Source of the DNA: Rhodothermales bacterium
GTDB taxonomy: Bacteria > Bacteroidota > Rhodothermia > Rhodothermales > UBA10348
NCBI GenBank assembly: GCA_030833605.1
Contig: JAURGV010000102.1
Span: 1-8,213 of the forward strand
Length of the DNA: 8,213 nucleotides
Direction of reading: 5' to 3'
The translations under genes were made by a program, and so were the position numbers. The notes below the pieces were generated by a model. The model searched no databases and was not told the DNA's origin. It was given only the letters and a program-made list of their open reading frames with translations. Below, in pieces: positions 1 through 6,271 of this stretch (position 1 is its first letter; every line of letters begins with the position of its first letter).

Positions 1-701
1 GCTTGGAGGTCGTCGGCCCATTGGAGGCGCATTATCAGCCAGTTGTTGAAGGCGCGGGTGCCGAGAACGGAATAAATCACATCGGAAGGCTCGTCGGCTA
101 GCCCATCCTGACCCACTGGATAATTCCCAATGGAGGCGTAGTCGAGGTTTTCCAGTATGTAGGGAAGAAAGAGCGAAACAAATTGCCGCTCCTGAGTCTC
201 TTGAACCGTGTGGACCAACAGCAGCTGGCTGTGGAAATCAGAAAGGAGCGCTCTTAAATCGGCGTCCCTTAAGGTCTGGAGCTCACCCGCCCCTAAAATA
301 TCATCATACGTTCGGGTAACGGGCTCAAACGTGGGTAAAAACGAGAGCGTTTCGACCAGATAATGCAAGGAATCCAACCCTAGTTCACGACCTTGCGCCG
401 CATTCTCCAGGCTCAGCAAGGTTTCCGTTTGGGTTTTGATGGTATCGGCAAGGGCGATTGCGTCTTGCAAACGGAATCCATTTTCCTCAAAATCCAGGCG
501 TAAATCCTGTAAATAGCCCGCTTCGCGCCTGTCCGAGGCCACTTCTCCCCACCACGTGTTGACCGAAAAGGCAAACAAAATGCCCAACACGACAACCGAA
601 AACTCAGCAGAAAACCACCGAATTCGACCAGCCCACTTCGACCTCGGCGCGGCCTGGGGCGCGTCGTCCAACTTCTCGATATCTGTCGAGGGATCCGACA
701 T
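1..701 (-). CDS. DUF6090-like single-pass membrane protein, C-terminus beyond window
   Basis: Reading the minus strand from the ATG at 701-699 gives an open frame with no stop to the left edge: 233 complete codons, so the C-terminus is missing. A short charged N-terminus (residues 1-29) leads into one hydrophobic segment (about 32-51, core VVVLGILFAFSVNTWW), then a charged helical region (ASDRREAGYLQDLRLDFEE and onward). A hydrophobic helix of the type GILxAxxVNxW followed by a K/R-rich stretch and YLxxLxxD is the pattern I recall for DUF6090 proteins of Bacteroidota, usually about 240-260 residues. Only a small C-terminal part is probably lost. The family function is unknown; the bulk may be periplasmic or cytoplasmic. 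The ATG overlaps the TAA stop of the upstream DUF5916 gene by one base (TAATG), so the two are very likely co-transcribed and translationally coupled. Existence as a gene is near certain; the family call is from pattern memory. Confidence 0.8.
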   Translation of the reverse strand, partial: MSDPSTDIEKLDDAPQAAPRSKWAGRIRWFSAEFSVVVLGILFAFSVNTWWGEVASDRREAGYLQDLRLDFEENGFRLQDAIALADTIKTQTETLLSLENAAQGRELGLDSLHYLVETLSFLPTFEPVTRTYDDILGAGELQTLRDADLRALLSDFHSQLLLVHTVQETQERQFVSLFLPYILENLDYASIGNYPVGQDGLADEPSDVIYSVLGTRAFNNWLIMRLQWADDLQ

Positions 702-3031
702 TACACCCTAAACAAGTAGGTCATTTTGAGGAAAAATCCGTCGACTTGGCGGCGCAGGTCTTCGAAGCGTTTCTGCCCTACATCGTCCATCGTAGATCCA
801 TATCCTAAGTAGAACAGTGTGCCCGGGTTTGGACGGAAGCTGAACAAGAAGTCGGTCCGTAGATCTTTGGTTTTGGACGCCGATGACGGCGTTCCATTGA
901 CGCGCACCACGCGACCTTCTCGGTCCAATAAGGCCGAGCGTTCACGCGAGGCGTATTGCCCGATAACGCGCACGAAAATCGCTTCGCTAAGCTGATATTC
1001 AAGTTTCAACCGCGGGATGATCTCCTGCGAAAACTGGGAGTCGTCAATCTTGCGCTCCAAAGTGAGGTGCGTGACCTGAAATGAAGCCCGCAACGCAGAA
1101 GTGGGTCGTAAATCGACCACCACGCTGTACCGAGCACTGCGACCTTGAGAGGCTTCCGCAAACAACGGCGTTTGTCCACGCGAGGCCGACAACGAAGCCG
1201 TCATTAACTGCAAGGTGGGGGTTGTGACGCTCAACGACCCACCAAATTGGTTGTCCTCCGTTTCAGGGAATTCAAAAGGTGCCGTGATGGCGCCATTTAC
1301 GGATGAAATCACATCATACCCTGAGAAGGCAGCGGGATTGTAGGTGTAAAAATTGCGTGTGATGGACCCAGCAATTCTCCAGCCTCCACGCAGTGTGGCC
1401 GAAGGGAAAATCGATTCGCCCCCTTCAATCGGGCCTGCACCCGTATCGTCGTAGTCCCAAATGCGGTTAAATCCACCAAAACCACCCCACGTCTCGACCA
1501 GCGCTCCATCTTCCCCGTAAAAGGACAAGCGGTTGAAGCCAGACGCTGTAATTATGCCCGTTCGGTTCACAAACCCTGCAGCTGCTTCGAAATCTTGCGA
1601 AACACCATTCAACGAATAGTTAAAGCCCCATCCACGACCTGTTCGGTCCCAGTTGGCACTCAAAAACTGGCCGTTTGAACCGACTCCGCCACGCTCAGAA
1701 AACGACTTAACCCCTTGCAGCGCAACGTAATACTTCGACCCGTGATAGATTCTGGTATCCACGCCCAGCAAACGGGAGAAGTTGCTGCCTTCTTCGCGAG
1801 TGGTTAGCACGCCACCAACGGTGTTGTTGCCTTCCAGGTTTTTCTGCACTCGCACAATACCAAAAATCGGGGCGTCGTTTCCGGATGAAGAATACTTTTG
1901 ATCGTCCGCCGCGAGAATGGTCCCCACGTTAACGCCTTTCACTTTTCCAGCCAATTTGGCCCCAACGGTAGGTGCCACAATTCGTCGGGTGTAAATCATC
2001 TGCCCGGGCGTATCAAAAAGCTCGAGATTTTCTAAGAAAAACGGTCTTTTTTCGGGGAAGAAGAGCGCAAACCGTTCGTTCAGAACAACCTGCCCGATGT
2101 CCGCTTCGACCTGGGAAAAGTCAGGATTAATCGTTCCGTTCAGTGTCAAATTTTGTGACATGCCCCACTTAACGTCGCCTCCAAATTCAGTTACATTCGA
2201 ATACGCCCAATCGCCATTCGAATCGTCGGTGCCATCCCATCGGCTGGTAACGGTGGGTACCACATCCAAAACAAGGCCCCGTTTCATACCGGTCAAGCCA
2301 CGTAATTTCCCGCTCTGTGACAAAAAGCTAGAATTCGCCCGAACGGCGGGGGTCCATGAGTCCTGAAAACCGGTGTGCTGCACTTTGCGCAGAATGTGGA
2401 TGCCCCAATCCTGCACCTCAGCATCTTGATAGCGCAAGCTTTTGAACGGAATCCGAAATTCAATTTCATATCCGTCTGGCGTCAGCCTTCCAGCGGAATC
2501 AAATTCGTAATCCGGATTGATGTCCACGTTTCCGTCCAGAAAATTGATGTTCGAGGACCCACCACCACTGGCGCCTCGACCACCTGCTCCCCCACCAAAT
2601 TGGTCGGCACGCGTTCCATCGGCCTGAACCCCAAGCGGGTTGGCGCTGAACACATAGGCTATCTTGTTATCGTTCTGGGTATCCAGAAGAATCTGAATTT
2701 GGTCTTCACTCGTAATATTATCCCGATTGGCTTGCGTTGCGCGAACCACAGGACCGTGCAATTCAGTGGCCTTCACGCCAAAATAAATGGCATCGTCTGC
2801 ATACCACACGTAAACCAGGGTAGGTTCGTTGGCTGGGCGACCATCTACGGGCTGATATTGGGAAAAATCCGATAGCACAGCGGCCTGCTGCCACACCGCA
2901 TCGTCCAAAACCCCATCTATCACTGCACTGGTTTCAATGCGAGGAATCGCAACCTCAAGCTGATTTTTGGTACCACTGTTGGGAGCAACCTGCTGAAACA
3001 TCAACAAGGCCAAAGTCAAAAGAAGCTGCAT
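701..3031 (-). CDS. DUF5916 outer-membrane protein with CBM9-like N-terminal domain
   Basis: This 776-residue protein starts with a signal peptide (MQLLLTLALLMFQQVAPNSG). Residues about 30-245 look like a CBM9-type beta-sandwich: IDGVLDDAVWQQA (38-50), YVWYADDAIYFGVKA, then GYEIEFRIPFKSLR (187-200). The rest is DUF5916, recognised by DFSQVEADIGQ (304-314), FFPEKRPFFLEN (324-335) and YTRRI (347-351). From about 360 to the C-terminal KMTYLFRV it alternates aromatic and polar residues as in a transmembrane beta-barrel. Family members are outer-membrane proteins of unknown substrate; the CBM9-like part suggests glycan contact, but sugar binding is inference. A Gly/Ser-rich loop (146-160) interrupts the CBM9-like domain. 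Length is in the normal range for the family. The start has no obvious Shine-Dalgarno sequence but directly begins the signal peptide. It is first of a two-gene unit, with a candidate promoter about 90 bases upstream. Confidence 0.93.
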   Translation of the reverse strand: MQLLLTLALLMFQQVAPNSGTKNQLEVAIPRIETSAVIDGVLDDAVWQQAAVLSDFSQYQPVDGRPANEPTLVYVWYADDAIYFGVKATELHGPVVRATQANRDNITSEDQIQILLDTQNDNKIAYVFSANPLGVQADGTRADQFGGGAGGRGASGGGSSNINFLDGNVDINPDYEFDSAGRLTPDGYEIEFRIPFKSLRYQDAEVQDWGIHILRKVQHTGFQDSWTPAVRANSSFLSQSGKLRGLTGMKRGLVLDVVPTVTSRWDGTDDSNGDWAYSNVTEFGGDVKWGMSQNLTLNGTINPDFSQVEADIGQVVLNERFALFFPEKRPFFLENLELFDTPGQMIYTRRIVAPTVGAKLAGKVKGVNVGTILAADDQKYSSSGNDAPIFGIVRVQKNLEGNNTVGGVLTTREEGSNFSRLLGVDTRIYHGSKYYVALQGVKSFSERGGVGSNGQFLSANWDRTGRGWGFNYSLNGVSQDFEAAAGFVNRTGIITASGFNRLSFYGEDGALVETWGGFGGFNRIWDYDDTGAGPIEGGESIFPSATLRGGWRIAGSITRNFYTYNPAAFSGYDVISSVNGAITAPFEFPETEDNQFGGSLSVTTPTLQLMTASLSASRGQTPLFAEASQGRSARYSVVVDLRPTSALRASFQVTHLTLERKIDDSQFSQEIIPRLKLEYQLSEAIFVRVIGQYASRERSALLDREGRVVRVNGTPSSASKTKDLRTDFLFSFRPNPGTLFYLGYGSTMDDVGQKRFEDLRRQVDGFFLKMTYLFRV

Positions 3032-3095
3032 AATCTACGAGGGTGTCAGAATGAAAATCAAAGCCCAATATGTGGCTTATCAAGGGACCTACTTC

Positions 3096-3113
3096 GTGCC
3101 GACATTTAGGCAC
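3096..3113 (-). other. Small inverted repeat at the predicted 5' end of the DUF5916 transcript
   Basis: GTGCC (3096-3100) and GGCAC (3109-3113) form a perfect 5-bp stem with an 8-base loop. On the minus strand the stem begins 6 bases after the candidate TACCTTTG element, so it would sit at or very near the RNA 5' end. Such terminal stem-loops can protect mRNA, and as DNA it could equally be a small operator. A 5-bp stem can also occur by chance. Confidence 0.3.
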
Positions 3114-3119
3114 ATCCCG

Positions 3120-3127
3120 CAAAGGTA
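3120..3127 (-). promoter_or_regulatory. Candidate Bacteroidota-type -7 element for the DUF5916/DUF6090 unit
   Basis: The minus strand reads TACCTTTG, an exact match to the TAnnTTTG -7 consensus of Bacteroidota primary-sigma promoters. It lies about 90 bases upstream of the DUF5916 start and downstream of the small peptide gene, so it would give that unit its own transcript with an 80-85 base leader. No good -33 TTG element is present at the expected distance. Instead a short palindrome, ATTC-tt-GAAT (3143-3152), lies there and could be a regulator site. Predicted by motif only. Confidence 0.4.
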
Positions 3128-3200
3128 AGCATCTCTTTTCACATTCTTGAATACGCTTTTCGATTTGCTCAAGGATTCAAACGAAATCTAAAAAGTGGCG

Positions 3201-3356
3201 CTATATCGAAGCATCCGACGATTCGTAAATCTTGAACTTGCCGGCTTCAACAGCGACATCTACAATGTCTTTTGCTGATTTTTCAGTCGGGAATGTAAAA
3301 GCTGCTGTGGCTAGTACAACGAAGGCCAACAATGGGCCGATAAAGATCTTTTTCAT
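3201..3356 (-). CDS. Small secreted peptide whose mature part starts like a fasciclin (FAS1) domain; possibly a gene remnant
   Basis: The ATG at 3356-3354 opens a 51-codon frame ending in TAG. It begins with a convincing signal peptide: MKK, then a hydrophobic core (IFIGPLLAFVVLATAAF), then FTFPTEKSA. The mature part continues KDIVDVAVEAGKF (about residues 29-41), which closely resembles the first strand and helix of FAS1 domains. It then departs (KIYESSDASI) and stops, where a full FAS1 domain would need roughly 130 residues. Neither other minus-strand frame downstream continues a FAS1 domain, so a simple single-base frameshift does not explain the shortness. It is either a decayed FAS1 gene reduced by deletion or a genuine short secreted peptide. 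A-rich sequence precedes the ATG but there is no Shine-Dalgarno. A candidate -7 element and phased repeats lie upstream. The signal peptide makes expression plausible; FAS1 ancestry is moderately supported. Confidence 0.6.
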   Translation of the reverse strand: MKKIFIGPLLAFVVLATAAFTFPTEKSAKDIVDVAVEAGKFKIYESSDASI

Positions 3357-3400
3357 GAGTAGTGCTCTATTTAGAAGTCAGTTCTTATTTCAAGTCTGGT

Positions 3401-3422
3401 CGGGCACCGCTCTGGTGGCCCG
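3401..3422. other. GC-rich inverted repeat between the response regulator and the small peptide gene
   Basis: CGGGC-ACC (3401-3408) pairs with GGT-G-GCCCG (3414-3422) around a 5-base loop, an 8-bp stem with one bulged G. It lies about 100 bases past the response-regulator stop and 45 bases before the small peptide start. No run of T follows on either strand, so it is not a standard intrinsic terminator. If transcription starts near 3434-3441 it would form early in the peptide gene's leader, where it could affect stability or translation. Confidence 0.35.
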
Positions 3423-3433
3423 TTGTGATGATG

Positions 3434-3441
3434 CAATAATA
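3434..3441 (-). promoter_or_regulatory. Candidate -7 element for the small peptide gene
   Basis: The minus strand reads TATTATTG, one base off TAnnTTTG, about 78 bases upstream of the small peptide start. There is no recognisable -33 TTG element. The region that would hold one is followed upstream by three GTCGCA repeats, an arrangement one could expect at an activator-dependent promoter. Motif evidence only. Confidence 0.25.
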
Positions 3442-3470
3442 CCGGACTTTTCTGCCTTCTAGGAGCACTA

Positions 3471-3517
3471 TGCGACCAGTCGCGTTGAGCCTGCGACAAA
3501 CGGCGATACGCTGCGAC
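3471..3517 (-). repeat. Three GTCGCA direct repeats, 20-21 bp apart
   Basis: On the minus strand GTCGCA occurs at 3517-3512, 3497-3492 and 3476-3471, giving centre spacings of 20 and 21 bp, two turns of the helix. The middle copy sits in CCGTTTGTCGCA, and its CCGTTTGTC part is one base off the CCGTTCGTC core known for the LytTR-type regulator AlgR. The repeats lie just past the stop of the LytTR regulator gene and about 30 bp upstream of a candidate -7 element for the small peptide gene. Binding by that regulator is inference; the repeats themselves are seen directly. Confidence 0.4.
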
Positions 3518-3520
3518 GAC

Positions 3521-4333
3521 CTAGTTTTTGGTAGCCGAGGATCCCAATACTTCCTCTACCCGGCTCCAATAACGCCGGCTAAGTTTCAACTCTGAACCGT
3601 CTTTCATATAGACAATGTAGTCGCCGTGGAAATACGATTTAAGCTCTTTGATGCGCTCAATATTGACAATACTCGACCGATGAATACGGACGAACAAATC
3701 AGGATTGAGTCGTTTTTCCATGCGAGCCATCGTTTCGCGAATTAAATGCGTTTTCTGCCCCACGTGGATTACAACGTAGTCTTTGGCTGCTTCAATCAAG
3801 TCGATGTTTTCCGTTTTGACGAAGAACACGGAATCCCGCTCCTTGATAAGAATGCGTTCTAAGCGATCGCGTACCTCGATAGGCCCTGCCGAACGTTCGA
3901 CTCGTTTTTCTACTTTGTGGTCAGCCACCAAGGCTACCAATTGGTCACTCAGTGATCCGATTTTGCGTTCGCTAACTCGTTTTCGAGCTCTAGACAACGC
4001 TTCTTCAAAGCGCTCGTCGTCGTACGGCTTGAGTAGATAGTCCAGTGCCTGGGCTTCGAATGCCTTCAGCGCATACTCATCGTAGGCTGTAGCGAAAACA
4101 ATTACGGGCATATTTTCCGCGCCGACAGCCTCAATCACTTCAAAACCGGTTTTACCGGGCATTTGAATATCCAGAAACACAATGTCAGGGTTCTCGGAGC
4201 CGATCATTTCAACCGCTTCGTCCCCATTCTTCGCTTCACCGACAATCTCAACCCCCTCCTGTTCGTCCAACAAAAGGCGAACCGTATCGCGAGCTAAGGG
4301 CTCATCATCAACAATGAGAATTCGAACAGGCAT
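3521..4333 (-). CDS. LytTR-family response regulator (LytR/AlgR type)
   Basis: A cytoplasmic DNA-binding response regulator of 270 residues, the usual size for the family. The receiver domain covers about 3-120: acidic pair D9-D10, phosphoacceptor D55 in VFLDIQMPG, switch Thr82 in FATAYDEYA, and conserved K102 in YLLKPYDDE. A linker (about 120-158) leads to a LytTR domain (about 159-266) with ERDSVFFVKTENIDLIEAA, LFVRIHRSSIVNIERI and GSELKLSRRYWSRVEEVL, all typical of LytTR DNA-binding domains. Phosphotransfer from the neighbouring kinase would activate binding to tandem direct repeats. Its ATG overlaps the TAA of the kinase gene by one base (TAATG), so the pair is translationally coupled. 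Candidate target sites lie directly downstream (3471-3517) and upstream of folE (6340-6371). Regulated genes are unknown. Confidence 0.97.
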   Translation of the reverse strand: MPVRILIVDDEPLARDTVRLLLDEQEGVEIVGEAKNGDEAVEMIGSENPDIVFLDIQMPGKTGFEVIEAVGAENMPVIVFATAYDEYALKAFEAQALDYLLKPYDDERFEEALSRARKRVSERKIGSLSDQLVALVADHKVEKRVERSAGPIEVRDRLERILIKERDSVFFVKTENIDLIEAAKDYVVIHVGQKTHLIRETMARMEKRLNPDLFVRIHRSSIVNIERIKELKSYFHGDYIVYMKDGSELKLSRRYWSRVEEVLGSSATKN

Positions 4334-5481
4334 TACTTTCTGGATTTAGAGGAAATGACAGGAGCGGTATCATAGGGAAGAACAATCGTGGCTACAAGTC
4401 CACCTTCGACCGCATTTTCGATCGAAAAACTAGCTTTATCGCCGTAAATACTCTCCAAACGGCCTCGTGTGTTCGAGAGCCCAACGCCCTCGCGACGATT
4501 TTCACCCGTTGTAGTCAACCCTTTGCCATTGTCCTGTACTTCCATGATCAAATTTTTACCGTCTTTTTTGACACGAATATCAATTTGGCCTTTTTCAGCA
4601 TTGGGTCCTATTCCATGGTGAATTGCGTTCTCCACGAGCGGTTGTAGAATCATGTTCGGAACGTATCCTGAAGCCACATACTCCTCGACTTCAAAAACAA
4701 CCGACAAACGATCTCCGAACCGAATTTTTTCAATACTCAAGTACCGCTGTAAAAAATCAATCTCTTGAGACACAGGAATTTCTTGAATGCCTTTGTTTTC
4801 GAGCGCAAGGCGGAGAAAGTCGCCTAGCTTCACAAGCATTTTGACGGCAGTTTTGTTGTCGTTCTTCCGAACCAGCGCAGCAACTGAGTTAAGTGTGTTG
4901 AACAGAAAATGAGGATGAAGCTGCATTTTGAGCGCCCGAAGGTTCGCCTCAGCCAACCGAATCTCAAGAATCGCTGCGGCTTGCTCCCTGTTCAAAAACT
5001 TCTGGTAGTAGTCGTAGGCATAAAACAAGCCCAGTACCATCCAGTACGTTAGGATATTGGAGTGAACGCGGGTCCAAAAATGGACTTTATACAACCCGGT
5101 AGTCATCGCCTCGTGACCCGGCATACCGGTTGCGTAAAACAAAAACAAGTTGGCTAAGGAATGAACTAAAAGAAGGGCCACCATGGTCGGAATATGAACC
5201 AGAAACACCGTTTGGATCCAATTCTCTCGTTCAATTCGAGCCCTTTTGCCGACCCAAATCACAACGGGAGCCATCATCGCCCAGAAATACCAATTGGGAA
5301 ACGTGCTGACCAACGCGAACGGCCACGACATGGGTTGCGCCGTGACCGTTTGGTTTAGGTAGTAAAAACTTAATGCGGCGATTCCAGGAATGGACCACAA
5401 CGCAATGTATACGATGCGCCTTGTGGAAGCAGACCATTCAAATACGGGTTGATTTAAGGACAGTTGAAGTTGATCTACCAT
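4333..5481 (-). CDS. LytS-type membrane histidine kinase
   Basis: This 382-residue sensor kinase belongs to the His_kinase (PF06580) class that pairs with LytTR regulators. Four hydrophobic segments (about 24-42, 54-77, 92-116, 139-157) form the membrane part, with only short loops and no large periplasmic or PAS/GAF sensor domain. A helical, charged linker (158-183) joins them to the kinase core. The core shows LKMQLHPHFLFNTLNSV with the expected phosphoacceptor H191, the N-box in LQPLVENAIHHGIG (N285), the G1 box DNGKG (D317) and the G2 region GVGLSNTRGRLESIYG (332-347). All catalytic motifs look intact. Without an extracellular domain the signal is likely sensed in the membrane or through a partner, and is unknown. 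The start codon has no clear Shine-Dalgarno. The gene follows folE by 70 bp. A weak TATCTTTA (5539-5532, minus) in that gap could be an internal promoter. Confidence 0.96.
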   Translation of the reverse strand: MVDQLQLSLNQPVFEWSASTRRIVYIALWSIPGIAALSFYYLNQTVTAQPMSWPFALVSTFPNWYFWAMMAPVVIWVGKRARIERENWIQTVFLVHIPTMVALLLVHSLANLFLFYATGMPGHEAMTTGLYKVHFWTRVHSNILTYWMVLGLFYAYDYYQKFLNREQAAAILEIRLAEANLRALKMQLHPHFLFNTLNSVAALVRKNDNKTAVKMLVKLGDFLRLALENKGIQEIPVSQEIDFLQRYLSIEKIRFGDRLSVVFEVEEYVASGYVPNMILQPLVENAIHHGIGPNAEKGQIDIRVKKDGKNLIMEVQDNGKGLTTTGENRREGVGLSNTRGRLESIYGDKASFSIENAVEGGLVATIVLPYDTAPVISSKSRK

Positions 5482-5551
5482 GGGTTGAGCCTATCGGGAT
5501 TCAGGACGAAAGGGGGCGCTTTAACGGTTACTAAAGATACACTGTACTAAT

Positions 5552-6271
5552 TTATCGAATCATTCGCATGAACTCTTTGCGAGTCGATGGATTATCCATA
5601 AACGCCCCAGACATCGAAGAGGTCGAGGTCATGGCCCCTTGTTTTTGCACGCCTCGCATCACCATGCACATATGGTTGGCCTCGATTACCACGGCCACAC
5701 CTTTGGGTTGAAGCACCTCTTGAATCGCGTCTTTGATCTGCAGGGTCAGGCGCTCTTGGACCTGGAGCCTACGCGAGAACACGTCGACAATACGTGGAAT
5801 CTTGCTTAGGCCGACAATTTGTCCGTCCGGAATGTAGGCCACGTGCGCCTTACCAAAGAAAGGCAGCATGTGGTGTTCGCACAAGGAAAACACGTCAATA
5901 TCCTTTACTACAATCATCTCGTTATAGTCTTCTTTGAAGAGCGCTTTGGTCAAAATAGCTCTAGGATCCTGGTTGTACCCTTGGGTCAGAAACTGATAGG
6001 CTTTTGCGACGCGTTCCGGTGTTTTCTGTAAGCCTTCACGGTCAGCGTCCTCTCCAATGGTTTCGAGGATTCGCTTCACCGATCTGCCCATTAGATCAGT
6101 AGAAATATCATCGTATTGATCGACCCGTGTATATCCCGTCGACCTATGATCACCCGAAGGCACGTCCGCCATTGGAGCTACGATATGGGGCACATGGCTA
6201 TGGTGACCATCCCCGTGAGAGGAAGTCGATGGGTTAGAGAGGAGATCTTGAGGAAGAGAAAAGTTTGACAT
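5552..6271 (-). CDS. folE: GTP cyclohydrolase I with histidine-rich N-terminal extension
   Basis: This enzyme converts GTP to 7,8-dihydroneopterin triphosphate in the cytosol, the entry step to tetrahydrofolate and other pterin or 7-deazapurine products. The catalytic domain spans about 55-239. Zinc ligands by homology are C131 and H134 (in FSLCEHHMLPFFGKAHVAYI) and C202 (in EANHMCMVMRGV); H133 and H200 match the catalytic histidines. GLSKIPRIVDVFSRRLQVQE (154-173) and the C-terminal STRKEFMRMI are also typical. At 239 residues it is longer than E. coli FolE (about 220). The first 50 residues are low-complexity and carry H19, H23, H24, H26, H29 and H42, a possible metal-binding or disordered tail. 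An internal ATG (M34 or M61) could remove part of it, but the 6271 start gives the longest frame and has a weak GGTGA upstream. It is first of a likely folE-kinase-regulator operon. Confidence 0.97.
   Translation of the reverse strand: MSNFSLPQDLLSNPSTSSHGDGHHSHVPHIVAPMADVPSGDHRSTGYTRVDQYDDISTDLMGRSVKRILETIGEDADREGLQKTPERVAKAYQFLTQGYNQDPRAILTKALFKEDYNEMIVVKDIDVFSLCEHHMLPFFGKAHVAYIPDGQIVGLSKIPRIVDVFSRRLQVQERLTLQIKDAIQEVLQPKGVAVVIEANHMCMVMRGVQKQGAMTSTSSMSGAFMDNPSTRKEFMRMIR

Noticed and set aside
2375..2875. 166-codon open frame on the plus strand inside the DUF5916 gene
   Set aside because: It lies wholly opposite a well-supported coding sequence, has no recognisable domain, and its composition is what an antisense reading of that gene would give.
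3089..3187. Short minus-strand frame ending in CGMCLNVGTK with a CxxC
   Set aside because: It has no ATG upstream of the CxxC part, runs through the predicted promoter and hairpin, and resembles no family I can name.
5532..5559. TTCG and TATCTTTA as an internal promoter before the kinase gene
   Set aside because: Both elements are imperfect and only 16 bp apart, shorter than usual; mentioned under the kinase but not strong enough for its own feature.
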